A stretch of 64,000 bases of DNA, from NCBI GenBank assembly GCA_949825045.1, contig OX463820.1, positions 11,048,501 through 11,112,500 of the forward strand, in the 5' to 3' direction. Under the pieces are notes generated by a model that worked only from the letters and a program-made list of their open reading frames with translations, searched no databases and was not told where the DNA came from. Of this stretch, positions 20,266 to 31,062 are shown piece after piece. The DNA is from Argyresthia goedartella. Its lineage: Eukaryota > Arthropoda > Insecta > Lepidoptera > Argyresthiidae. The translations under genes were made by a program, and so were the position numbers. Position 1 is the first letter of the stretch. Every line of letters begins with the position of its first letter.

Positions 20266-21300
20266 TCAATTTTGACAAATAGTCAACTTGACCCCTTTGC
20301 CAAAATCAAAACCGACTTTAAAGAAATCAATGTAAATAGTTGTACATGAGTGGAAATTCTTAACTATTAATTTAAGTCGCTGATTTAGTGCATGTTCATT
20401 TAGATATTGGCTTACTGTTATTCCGAGAACCAGCACAAGTATATTTAGATTTTGTAGGGTCTTTAAAATAGCACTGAGTTCCACTGTTAACTTAGTTGGA
20501 TTGTCAAGATGTTGACCAAGAGAGAGCACGACTATGTCTTCTCCATTCATTGTAGATGTGTCAATCATATCTGTGATCTCCTCCGCTGGGGCAAACGGTT
20601 TGATAAAGGAATGAATCTGGTACTTTTCCAAAACAGTTCTGATATTCGCAAGTTCCGAGGCAATCCCTTTACATTGTTTCCCACCATATATATATATATA
20701 AGTTCTTGCTTTTCTTATTCTTTACATTATTGTTTTAGCTTGGAATATTGTTTTTTCTGACCTCTTCTATTTTGTTAGTATCGTGAGTATTTTGCTGGTT
20801 GTTTAATGATTCTGGGTTGTCCTCCAATCGCAAATTATTTGCGACGCTATGTGGTTTAGGCGTCGATGTAGTACCTTCATTTTTCCCTTTTATGAATTGA
20901 GGAGAGCGGTCCCGGACCGGAGTTTGCGTCAAGGTATCATTCCCGTCGTCTTTGGTCAGCAACAGTCGGTTTGCTCGGATTTGTCGTTTTCGAGTCGTTG
21001 AAGATGTCAATTGTTTCTTAGTAGATGAAGATGTAGGGCACACTTGTATCTTTGTTAGGAGATCGATTTTGTTCTGCTGTTCATGGAGGATTTTCTTTAT
21101 TGTGTTGTTTTCTTCTATTAAAACTTCTATTTCTCTGTCTGCACTTCTTAGTTTTGTTTGTAAGTTGTGTATGGTGCTTTTAAGCTCTTTTATGTCATCA
21201 TTTCCTGTGCAGATAGAAAGATCTGGAAGACTCGAATTTTTTATTGAAGTTAGTGTGGATTCGTTCGAGTCGTGAATATAGCTTTCGTTGTTTGCTTGTG
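20266..21300 (-). pseudogene. Retroelement ORF1-like protein, coiled coil plus SGNH-like remnant
   Basis: From about 21300 downward the minus strand encodes a Ser-rich start, then a coiled coil (KELKSTIHNLQTKLRSADRE), a basic linker (STTRKRQIRANRLLLTKD), Pro/Asn-rich sequence to a stop near 20735. After a frame change near 20640-20735 it continues with EKYQIHSFIKPFAPAEEI, EDIVVLSLGQHLDNPT and LNQRLKLIVKNFHSC to a stop at 20266. Long coiled-coil proteins with an SGNH-hydrolase-like end occur as ORF1 of insect non-LTR elements, and the Jockey-like fragment next door supports that. The catalytic Ser block is not visible. A host gene is less likely. Confidence 0.5.
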
Positions 21301-21771
21301 CTCAATTTAGTATGCTAGTAAATATGTTTTATACTATAAGATCGTTATATAATTTAAAATATGTGCCCGTATGGAATTAATACGTTGTAGGTAAGTACCA
21401 TGTACCAAAACTGGTAACAAATTGTATCTTGTAAAAGATTAGTAATCATAAGTAAGTGTCTCTTGGATTGATACAGCATTTACTTGGCATTTTCGCCAAT
21501 GTCCCGATCCCTTCCCTATCTTTCCCCTCCGATGAGTAAAGTGCGGGGCGATGAAAGGAAATTTCGAAATGAGAATGTTCAAACAGGAAAGCTTTTACAA
21601 TTGCTCTCCTTTGAACAAGTGAATGCAAAAATACATTTTTTTTACGAATTATCCAGTAAAAGTAAAAACAATCTCGGCTGCGCTTTCAAAAAGTTTGAGG
21701 CTGCCAAATTGTCGGTTTTGATATCCGACATCTCTTTGCCGTGTAGACGACATATCTAAAATATCAACGCA
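21301..21771. other. No gene seen
   Basis: Short frames on both strands show no domain. Nothing recognised. Confidence 0.4.
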
Positions 21772-22330
21772 TTAAGGTGGGTCCAGACATGTCTCTTTTG
21801 TATGTAACATACCTCCGTATGGTATCAGCGTCGAGTATTCCGCTGTGCGGAAGACCTAAAACTACTTCGGACCTAAAATTACCGATAACATAAAGATGGA
21901 TCCAGACATGTTCTTTTGTCGGTAACTTACCTCCAATCCAATAACGCTTGTTTGAACGCCTGTTCGATACGGTACGGGTGGTATGGCGCTTGCCGATCGC
22001 AGAAGATCCGGGCGTCGAAACTACCGTTCTTGGATCTCGACGCTCATACGATATGGAGGTAAGTTACGGACAAAAGAACATGTCTAGACCCACTGGTCTG
22101 TTATCGGTAATTCTAGGTCTGAAGTTGTTTGAAGGCTTCCGCACACCGGAATACTCGAAGGCGAATCGAGTTTGATACGCGTATCCTATTCATTATAGGC
22201 GCCGCTATTCGTTGTTGTTCGTTCGAACGAAAAACGATTTCAAACGATTTGTCGTGCCGACATGGTGGTGATTTGCGTATCAAACTCGTATCGCCTATGG
22301 CTATTCCCGTGTGCGAAGGGCCTAAAATAA
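21772..22330. mobile_element. Nested inverted-repeat element, TTAA-flanked ends
   Basis: TTAAGGTGGGTCCAGACATG at 21772 is matched in inverse at about 22034-22092 (ACATGTCTAGACCCA). A second, longer inverted pair overlaps it: about 21826-21907 against 22083-22158, sharing TCTTCCGCACAGCGGAATAC-like sequence. A third outer block runs to 22330 (CGCCTATGGCTATTCCCGTG). The same outer end is at 39795-39880, where it is again followed by TTAA. TTAA is the piggyBac target, so a piggyBac-type MITE is a fair guess. Confidence 0.7.
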
Positions 22331-22429
22331 CGTAGACAACCCTCTATAGGACATAAGCGAAATTAGTATGGCGACTGTAACCCCCTGACAAGGTTGACTC
22401 TAACGCTCATAATTCATGAAGGATTGCAT

Positions 22430-24295
22430 TGGTAGTCTACCTTATTGCTTTATTGAGAAGGCCCTGAACGGGTGCAAGCTACAAATGAAACCACCAAAGT
22501 GAAGTTAGTCACAAGACCTGGTAGGGTGCAACTTATTGGTGGTTACGTTTGTGGCTTCCGTCTCATAAGTGTTTACGATCTGGAGAAGTGATTTTGTCTC
22601 ATATATTATTAAATAATTTAGTTGTTAAATGTGATGTTTGCGATTGAAACCCGCAATACACACCGAAATTTGGTGATGCAGAGATCAAGTCTTTTAGAGC
22701 CACGGCAAGTGTGACACGATGAGAATGCGTAAAATAGCCCCGTTTTTGACCGAACGTGTTAATTTTTGATATCAGTATTTACTTCCATTATTACAAGCTT
22801 CATATATTATGTAGCCTCATAGATTTTTCATCCCTCAAATCAAAATGTTTGTTTCTAACTTATACCGTTTAGAAAATATAACAGAATGACCATCAAATTT
22901 GAACGTCGTCGATGAGAAGTACCCCTTTATGGTTTCAATAGATATTTATGAAGGCACAGACAGCACAACAACTGCTGATGTTGACTAAGGAGAAAAAGTT
23001 GTTATGAGATTGACGCAAACTTTTGTTGGCCTTGCATTTTGCATTTGTTTCGAAAGATCTTTAAATTTTCTGACTCTGCTTAGAAAGCTACTTCAGAAAA
23101 AAATATTTGCATGTGGAACTACAATGGCTTCTAGAAAATATTTCGCTATAGGTAAGCTTCGTGGTGATGCGGGTGATTTTGATAGTGTTATGGATGAAAG
23201 CATTTCTATTACTAAGTGGAAAGATAGGGGCAACAAATGTGTACTAATTGCATCTAACATGCGTAATCCAGCGTCAATTACAAGCGTGAAGCGAACTAAC
23301 AAAGGAAGTCTCCATAATCAGTAGCAGATTATAGCCGTAGCATGGGTGGAGTAGATCGGTTTGATCAGCTACTTGCTGCATATGCAGTTTCGTGGAAAAC
23401 TCGTAGATGGTGGATGAAAATGTTGTATGATCTTCTTGATGCAGCTGTTGTAAATTCTTACATAATTTACCGTGAAAATGCAAGCAAGTTCTCTCAAGAT
23501 CTAAAGTTTTTTCACACCTTATGTTATTGAACATCTTCTTATAAAATGAGCTTATAGGCGACTATCAAAGTCGGAAACATAGTTCTGTTGTTGCCAAAGC
23601 AAATCAATATAATTTTCCTGAGAAAGCTACATGTAAGCGATGTGCTTATTGTAGCACTAAATCAAGATCTGTTCGGAGTAGGGTAGGTTGTGATGTTTGC
23701 GAAATAAGTCTCTGTGTAAGCGGTTACAAGCCTTTTCATACAAATGGAAGTAAGAAACCAGAGATGTCATAATTTTGATAGTGTGCGTTAGTTATTAAGT
23801 TCATAAATAGTAAGACTGATTATGCTGTAATAGTTACCTAAAATTAAGACTGTTAATTACCGAGATTGTTGATTTGTGAGATGATGTGAGTGAAGACTGC
23901 TGAAACCTAAAAAAATTAATTCCTGAGCCTAGAGTCCTAAAGTTGTTAATTTATATAGGTAAGAAATAAATATTCTATGAAAAGTTACTTACAAATTGTT
24001 GTAGTTTGTCACATTTATTATTTAGGAGGGATTATTTGTTAGTATTATGACGCGAATGAGTTGATTTTGTTATAATATATATAAAATTAAATAGTACACT
24101 TAGTAACTTTGATTAATAATATAATAAAATATTTTTAACATTTATCAGACTAAAACTAATGAATAATAGTCATTTGATTATGATATGGTTTTATTTACAA
24201 AATTTTGTTCCTAAACGGTCACGGTTACAAATGAAACCACCAATTTTTTCCCCTAAATAGTCTTGTTTACATATGGAATCACCCCCTACAGCCAA
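22430..24295 (+). mobile_element. piggyBac-like element remnant
   Basis: A degenerate transposase (22889-23772) is bracketed by short repeats: CTACAAATGAAACCACC near 22469 and its inverse-like GGTGGTTACGTTTGTGG near 22538 on the left, GTTACAAATGAAACCACC near 24225 and a variant near 24265 on the right. Exact ends and TTAA target copies were not resolved. Confidence 0.6.
22889..23772 (+). pseudogene. piggyBac-type transposase, C-terminal half
   Basis: Pieces in order, across frame changes: VDEKYPFMVSIDIYEGTDST; LLRKLLQKKIFACGTTMASR; KLRGDAGDFDSVMDESISIT with KWKDRGNKCVLIASN; DYSRSMGGVDRFDQLLAAYA and SWKTRRWWMKMLYDLLDAAV; then a Cys-rich tail with C..CAYC, GCDVCEISLC and YKPFHTNG. MGGVDRFDQ and the Cys-rich end are hallmarks of piggyBac transposases, which excise at TTAA sites. 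The N-terminal third and first catalytic Asp are not recognisable and there are several breaks, so it is inactive. Confidence 0.85.
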
Positions 24296-24568
24296 ACCCA
24301 AATAAATCAACTTGTGAAAATAACGCTAATACTAGTCCTTAAAAGTACCTCTAAACCTATCCCGATATTCTAGTTAAAATAAAAAAAAACTGCCCTATAA
24401 AAGGTTAAATTAGGTTGGGCATTTTTTGGCCGGGTGATCACGACGACGATAGGGACCTCTGTGCGACCAATGTCGTTTGTAAAGTGATAGCTTTGCAAAA
24501 TAGAAGAGTTTGTGATGGCATGTGTTTTTATGTATCCGGAACTGGCCAGTTACAGAACAATATTAAAA
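24296..24568. other. No gene seen
   Basis: Unassigned AT-rich stretch. TTAGGTTGGGCAT near 24412 loosely resembles a mariner end but has no partner that I can place. Confidence 0.4.
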
Positions 24569-24947
24569 TAGTAGTTTATGTGACTGCTACATAATGGAGG
24601 GCATTAATACTCGAGTGGGTTTATGAAACGAGCCGAAGGCGAGTTACATACACTAGTTTATGTACACACATATCATAAGCTCTCTTTGATCCGCACGTTC
24701 GATCGGCATTGTGGCATTGATCGTTGCTCTGCAGTTGTAGCTTGTTGAGTAGTATCAACTTCACAGATAAACTATGGGCGGTGTTCGAAATTTGAATGTC
24801 ATAATTTGACAAATTTTTGTATATTATGGTCATAATGATCAATATTCAGATAAGAAATTACTTTTTATCAAGAAGTTTATCATTAAGCTGGTCGTAACGT
24901 GTGATTTTTGGACGCAGTAAAGAGGGTTTATGATACGTCTAGATAAA
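24569..24947 (-). mobile_element. MITE pair, copy D
   Basis: The foldback starts TAGTAGTTTATGTGACTGCT near 24569 and keeps CGAGCCGAAGGCGAGTT, but one arm is lost. The MITE runs 24657-24947 with TATCATAAGCTCTCTTTGAT at one end and AAAGAGGGTTTATGATACGT at the other. Confidence 0.8.
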
Positions 24948-25062
24948 AGTAATTACAACATTTAAAAATGGAACTATTTGGCTGAAGAATACAATTTGTT
25001 TCATGTAGCTGTCATTTGTTTATCCTTTGTGGCGTCATTTTGCATTGCTTGTCTTTATCACC

Positions 25063-26030
25063 ATGGATTTAAAATTTTCATGCTATGATTTATTACAATT
25101 TTCGGCGAGGGCTAACTCAAAAACAGTGATCGATCAACTTACTTCAGCTTTTGGGGACGAAGCACCATCGAAAACTACTGTGTGTCACTGGTTTAGTGAG
25201 TTTAATCGTCGGCAATCGCCCTAAATCGGTTGTTATACCTCAAAATATTAATGCCGTGCGGGAACTAATAATGCAAGATCTTCATGTTAAATATCGCGAG
25301 ATAGAGGCGTCGCTGGGCTTAAGTATAACGACTATATATAAATAACTACACGAACATTAAGGTGTTAAAAATGGTGCACGTTAGATTCCGCACTACTTGA
25401 GATTGGTGTAAAAGAAATGTTACAAGAGTACAATCAGTTTTCGTTAAAATATGTCTATAATATCTACACAGGTGATGAATCTTGGATGTATGCATGAGAT
25501 CCTGAAACGAAACAACATTCAACCGTTTGGGTGTTCTAAGATGAGTCGAACCCAGCAAAAGTCATGCGTTCAGAAAGCACTTTGAAGCAAATGATGACTT
25601 GTTTTTTTTGCTATAAATGGACTTGTATGTGGCTACAGTACCATTAGATGATCGTAAAACGGTTAGTTCTGAAGGATACACGACCATTTGTTAGCCAGAA
25701 GTCTGAAGAAATAAGAAAGAATCCTTCTTCACCATGACAAGCTAGCTGCCACACATCGGCCGAAATAACTCGGTATTTGGAAGATCAAAAGATCGAATTA
25801 ACGGGTCATCCGCCGTGCAGCCCCGACTTGGCCCCCAACGACTTCTATTTATTCCCAAAGCTGAAGAATAAATTACGTGATTAACGTTTTTCGAGCCGTG
25901 AAGAGGCTGTTGATGCGTTCAAAATGCACGTTTTGGAGATACCTCTATCCGAATGGAAAAAGTGCTTCAAAAATTATTTCCAACGTATGTAAAAGTGCAT
26001 TGATCATCAAGGCGAATATTCTGAAAAACA
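25063..26030 (+). pseudogene. mariner-type transposase, degenerate
   Basis: Starts with ATG at 25063 (MDLKFSCYDLLQFSARANSK), followed by the helix-turn-helix TSAFGDEAPSKTTVCHWFSE and, after a frameshift near 25215, VREL...LHVKYREIEASLGLS. The catalytic domain is present in pieces: TGDESWMYA (first Asp, about 25471), LHHDKA (second Asp, about 25730) and PCSPDLAPNDFYLFPK (third Asp, about 25835), the D,D34D pattern of mariner. Multiple stops and frameshifts. The 3' part ends LEIPLSEWKKCF...CIDHQGEYSEK. Inactive copy of a cut-and-paste element with TA target. Its terminal repeats were not identified. Confidence 0.88.
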
Positions 26031-27081
26031 ATAAAACTATAATAAATGCTATATGTTCGTTTCACTTTGTTATTCCGAATACATAAATAGAAGCCCTCGT
26101 ACTACACTATTGAACTCTTGTGGGAGTTTTTATTACTCATCGAACGCGTTTTCATCTTTTTTCGATGGCGTTGAAGAAGCTCCACCTAGCGGAAACGTTG
26201 TTTAATAAAAATTCTGATTGCGTGTTTTCAAAGTGATATCGTCATGCGTGATAGAATGCGAACGATTATCGGCGGCGACCGAAAAGTAAACGTGTTTACG
26301 ATCATTTTGCGGGTGCGAGTTACAATAAGTCAACATTTTGACAGTTCTAATTGTGAAATTGCTCACGTTTGCAAAGTGAAGTTCTCACTTGAGACGGTGA
26401 GAGTGACTGTGAGTGACGAAGTAAACTCAAAATGTCTAGTGAAGGCAGAAGAATAAAACAATGTCAGCGCGCAGATTTTTTTTCAGAGGATATTTATCTT
26501 ATTTCTAGCTCCCAGAATAGGAAATTTCAAATATATAGCTCACTCGGTTTAGGAAAAAAGGGTATAAAAATACCAGCCATACAAAGTCCGAGTAGATCGT
26601 TGAAACTCACAGCATATTAGGATATGATTTCGAGTTCCCAGAATACGCTATCTACTTCTATAACTGACGTAGTTTGCGAGAAAATATATTGCTCTACATT
26701 TCAACTCTATACTCTCTCCTCTACCATCGACTAATTCGACAAAGGTGGTGTGTGTAGGTGTATTCATGTATCTGTTTTTTTTTCTTACAATACCTATGAG
26801 CTTATTCATTTGCATTAGTGTTGGTATTCCGTGTTAGTTTCATGTAAAAGTCGCTTAACGAATTAAGAGCGCTGGGCGACGTTGGCGGGAATCGCTGCGC
26901 ATATGTACAGGTATTGTAAAGTGACTACTGCGCATTCAAGGCCACCGCTCATAAGTCATAACGTAACTGAATTGGAAAATGTGATCAGAGTCCACGACAT
27001 AAAAGTCATGCTGTTAGTATGATGTAAAGTTATAGGCAGTAGTATGTACCCTTAAATAAACGCAAAAAATATATTAGAAAC
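26031..27081. other. No gene seen
   Basis: About 1 kb with short frames only. The block after the mariner remnant (26040-26230) may include its right flank. Nothing else recognised. Confidence 0.4.
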
Positions 27082-27313
27082 TAGTTGATGCCCGCAACTT
27101 CATTTGCGTCTTCCTAGGAATTATCACTTACCGGGATAACATTACCCTCCCTCTGATGCAGTAGGAAAAAAAGTATCCTATTTGTTAATCTAGCTCATAA
27201 ATTATCTCTGTGGTAAATTTTTTCAAATCCGTTCAGCCGTTTTAGCGTGATTGAGGCACAAACACACAAACATCCAAACATCTTAAAATCGCTACTTTCA
27301 CATTTATAATATA
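27082..27313 (-). mobile_element. Non-autonomous Helitron, Lep1 type
   Basis: On the minus strand the 3' terminus is GAAGTTGCGGGCATCAACTAGT, i.e. the CTAGT end of Helitrons (first base here at 27082). The 5' side has ACTTATATTATAAATGTGAA, close to the TATTATAAAT start of Lep1 elements. The inside has GATTTGAAAAAATTTACCAC and ATTTATGAGCTAGATTAACA, which recur at 28625-28752. No coding capacity. Confidence 0.8.
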
Positions 27314-28335
27314 AGTTGGATGGATAAATAAAATGTAGGGAACCGACGACGCCGCTGCCGCGGTCCAGTTGTGTGCGCCACGCTTTGTTGCCGGTCGGCA
27401 ACAACTCATTTAGTCCTCGCCTGCGCTCAAAGCGACCGCATGCCGAAATGGGGAGTTTGAATAGTTGTTAAGTCCCAATTTGGGACCAATCAACAATTAA
27501 AAAGTGCCAGCTGGCATGTTATGACCTTGTTAATATCAACTATAAAAAAAAAGATAATGGCGTGACTTATCATTCATAATTTATCACCGATAATTTAATA
27601 AAATATTGACATTTTGAAATTGAAATCCAACAAAAACTAATTTATACATTATTTTCTACTGTACCCGACATTTTGTATGAAAATAACCGATTTTCAAAAG
27701 TCAACCAGTTAATAAATCGGAATTTTGGCCGTGTTTTTGCTATATATACATAAATACTTATTTTATAATCAACCACATATGGAAGAGCAATTAAGTTGAC
27801 ATCTTATTTAATTTGATTTTATACGCATAATATTTTGTATGCTTTTACAATTTACCATTAAAAAAATATCTATGTCATTGATAATTTCATTTAAAAAAAG
27901 AGTATAACCTTAGATGATGTGTTTTTAGTTAGAGTGTCACTTCTGCGGTGTGTTCTGGGTGTGTGTGCGTAGTTTCAACACCTTTATTGTTTGAGATAGC
28001 GTCTCTATATCATCTCTACGCTAGTCATAGTAGCTCAATTAACAGACATCACTAATTGCAATCTGTCTGTGCATTATAATTGTAAGTAATTAACACGCAG
28101 TTCGGTGGAGTTTTAGTGAACACGGCGTAAATTAAAATAATTTACGGTGTTTATATTTGAAAGCCGTTACCATATTGTTAACCTAATTAAACAAATAAAA
28201 CAGCATTTGTTGTAGTTGTTTATTTCAGTGCTCGTACAATGTTGTGTGTAGTGTAAAGTAAAGAGTGGAAAGCTACCATTAGTTACTGTATCTATGCAAT
28301 CCAACTTAAGATCTGTACTGAATAAAAACACTAAC
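27314..28335. other. No gene seen
   Basis: The stretch includes a moderately GC-rich patch (27340-27440) and AT-rich DNA with no recognisable gene. Confidence 0.4.
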
Positions 28336-28565
28336 ATAGAGTCACGCCTTTTTCCCTACGGGGTGGCCCAGGCGCAATTGTGGTCACGTCTAGCCAGTTA
28401 TTCAACAATCCGTTTTGCGTGACAGGGGGCTAGCCCATCTTTCATTAACTTTGGAACGTCCGTTTAATGTACTTAAGATAAATAACTTATCTCATTGGTA
28501 CATGGAGCACCGAATTCAAACCTGCACCTCGCTCTCCATCAGATCCTCGTCTGCTCATCAAAGCT
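28336..28565 (-). mobile_element. SINE group C, minus copy
   Basis: On the minus strand, a B-box-like GCAGGTTTGAATTCGGTG is followed by TACCAATGAGATAAGTT, then GGGCTAGCCCCCTGTCACGC, ATAACTGGCTAGACGTG and a GGCGTGACTCTATG end. The same blocks in the same order occur at 46230-46512. Confidence 0.75.
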
Positions 28566-28619
28566 ATCAAAAGTATCTCAATGTAATTGTGAATGTGAAC
28601 ATTTGTGAGCTCGGATGAT

Positions 28620-28752
28620 TGTTATGCAATCACGCAAAAACTGTTGTATGGATTTGAACGGAAATATTGCACATATATAGTTTATGAGCTACATTAACAA
28701 ATTTGATACTTTTTGTCCCAGTAAATGAAGTTGCAGGCACCAGCTAGTACAA
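28620..28752 (+). mobile_element. Helitron (Lep1 type), 3' part
   Basis: The block GGATTTGAACGGAAATATTG, TTTATGAGCTACATTAACAA, GATACTTTTTGTCCCAGTAA and the terminus GAAGTTGCAGGCACCAGCTA-GT parallels the 27082-27313 element in the opposite orientation. It ends in CTAGT at 28752. Confidence 0.78.
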
Positions 28753-28834
28753 ACTGCGGCAACATGTCTTGACAAAAGTGAGATATAATAATAAGTAGTT
28801 TAAAAAAACAGAAAAATACGCACGGTGTTTGTCG

Positions 28835-29365
28835 AGAGGTTTACTAGTAGCCGTTAGAGTTCCACTATGCACCTTCATGTCCCATCACAAGATCAGCTCG
28901 ATACCCTCACTAATCCAACAACGAGACGATTGTAAAAAGCCTAAACTCGGTAGGAATGCGTTATTTTATAACAGAGTTCCTGTGACCACCACCCGGCTCC
29001 ATCATCAGATCAGCTCGATGGTATCATTCATAACATTGCATTGTCACCGAACTTACATAATTGTTCCAAATTTTAGCTCAATCCGAATCCGGGAAGTCAA
29101 ATTTAACTTGCAAGATTTGTTTACATTATTACTTATTGACCGAGCGATCGAAGCGAGCGAAGGGCTCCATTTCGACAAGATATTAGGCCGATTTTGCTTT
29201 CGTCTGTCTCTATGTGTGTCTGTCAGTTCTGGTCTAGGGGCCACAGTTTTCAAGCGATCCTCACAAAACTATTTTCGTGAAAAGTCAATAGATTGTATTT
29301 TACATCGCCAAAAGGTAGTTAACAAACTTATTGGTGCGGCTACTTTACTACTTGATTTTGATTGA
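28835..29365 (-). repeat. Dispersed repeat, group D
   Basis: On the minus strand: TAAAGTAGCCGCACCAATAA, CTATTGACTTTTCACGAAAA, then a GAGCCCTTCGCTCGCTTCGA block, CGGATTGAGCTAAAATTTGG and GCTGATCTGATGATGGAGCC. The last two blocks recur in plus orientation at 49755-49910 and the first at 42775-42850 and 47560-47650. The 178-codon plus frame here is a shadow of this repeat. Confidence 0.7.
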
Positions 29366-29889
29366 ATCAAAAATACTTACCCATAAATTGGTTCACATTC
29401 CCCCCTGTTAGCGAGGTCTACTGCCCACAGGGCCACTAGTTATTACCTTAGTTAGAGGTGAATCTAAAAAAGCGTGTTAAAAATAGGGTTAGGTTTGATC
29501 CAGAGGCAAAGATATTTGGCGCGATCTGTAGATAATATAAATATTACCGAATCTTGTACTGAGAGGGAGGGAGGCACACAATTAAGCCTACTTCTCAGTA
29601 AAGTTTTTCACACGGCCGCGCCTGAAGAATACTCTCTGAACGCACCGCTTGACGCTTCGGCGACAAAGTGATATTGCTGTCGTGGGCAAATTGAATGATT
29701 CATCCTTTTATATACGGGCGTGTGACGTCATATTTGGTAATGACGCGGCATTTCACATATACAATCGTCGTTGGAGCGATTATTCTAAGCTTACGTATAA
29801 ATTGGCTTATATTTCTACATTTACATGTACAAGCAAAGGGCTCGCGAGACCTTTTACTTATAGGTAGGTAAAAAATTATGTTTTATCGA
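29366..29889. other. No gene seen
   Basis: The group D repeat border (GCGAGGTCTACTGCCCAC) extends to about 29450. The remainder is unassigned. Confidence 0.4.
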
Positions 29890-30165
29890 AAAACAACTCT
29901 TGTTCTTCTTCTTCTTGTAGTGCCTCTCCACTACTGGAGGTTGGCGGTCAGCTCTCCATACTCCTCTGGCCTTTGCCAAGAGCATGAGCTGTTCTACGCT
30001 GGCACTCCCGTTCAATCCCCAATGGTGCGGAGCCACGACTTCCTCCTTCTGCCAGCGCGTCACTTCCCGTCTCCCTTGCCCATTACGATGACCTGAAGGA
30101 GTGGGTATCGTTCGTGCCTGCTTAGGCACGAACGATACCCACTTACAAGTGCACATGTCGCAAGT
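29890..30165. repeat. Unclassified GC-rich repeat with perfect hairpin end
   Basis: Compositionally distinct from its surroundings, with CTTCTTCTTCTTGTAGTGCC and a long hairpin at 30100-30143. The minus frame (WQKEEVVAPHHWGL...) and plus frame have no domain known to me. Its look is that of a dispersed retroelement fragment. Confidence 0.4.
30100..30143. repeat. Perfect 20 bp inverted repeat, 4 nt loop
   Basis: AGTGGGTATCGTTCGTGCCT at 30100-30119, loop GCTT, exact inverse at 30124-30143. No mismatch. It could be a foldback terminus, a cruciform or an artefact of hairpin read-through. Confidence 0.93.
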
Positions 30166-31062
30166 AACTTATTTTCCTTTTCTTTATGGTCAAGTTGAGT
30201 TCTGGGAGCATTTGGCGTGTCGCAGAAGTCTTGTTACCTAAGTATTAAATTCCGCTTTTAATGTCTAGCTCACGATTTACTTAATTTAGGAAAAAATCCA
30301 GTGATATAGTATTTAAATACTCATTTACACTAACTTTGGTTTCCTTACAGATGTAAATTAGTAAATTAAGCGATACAGATGGCGTTAGAAGAACGTTAGC
30401 ATCGCAGTTCATAATTTTTTATTTTGAGTTTATTTAGAAAATTATAAAGATGATTGTCGACACCCGACATGAAATTAAATCACTGTCTACGTCAAAGCTC
30501 AAACATATTATATTATTGTAATTGTTGCCTATTATACAGGTCCTTAGCCTAATTTAGGTAATGGAAACAAACATTTAATGTAAACTTTATGATAAATAAT
30601 TATTCAATTCTTATGTTATTCTTATTCTATCGGTTTAATATTTTCTTCATAAACGATTTGCCGGGTTGTATGTGGCCTAGCATAGGGCTCACTTACCATA
30701 AAGTACTTATGTGTGAGTGTGTGTGTGTGTGTTCGTGTGTGACTGTGTCTATTTCAGTGTCCCGCACTTATATGCTCACTATTCAAAGCCACAATGCAAA
30801 AGAACCTATAGAGTGATCTAAAGCCCCGTTAAAAACAGTATCATTATTTTTAATAGGTTGTTTAATAAAGATTTTTGTTGAGCCATGAGTTACGTTGAAA
30901 ATCTTTCATTGACCGGGAAAAACGTTTTCATTATTTTTAATTAACTGTTTTTCCAACCTTACCTTATTTTAAGTGGTTCCGTCGAAGAAAAAATCGGGCT
31001 CGATTCTTTGAGTTCAGTCAATTTTCATACAAAACAATTATGAGATATGAACAACTTTATAC
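30166..31062. other. No gene seen; TG microsatellite
   Basis: AT-rich. A GT/TG-rich microsatellite lies at about 30710-30742. A small frame over it (CECVCVCS) is translated repeat. Confidence 0.5.

Noticed and set aside
24412..24430. Left end of the mariner element
   Set aside because: TTAGGTTGGGCAT resembles a mariner end, but no matching inverse end was found after 26030 and a MITE lies between.
28829..29365. 178-codon plus frame
   Set aside because: Lies wholly in group D repeat DNA, antisense to its conserved orientation; no domain.
30589..30816. 75-codon frame with a Cys-Val run
   Set aside because: The CVCVC stretch is translated TG microsatellite.
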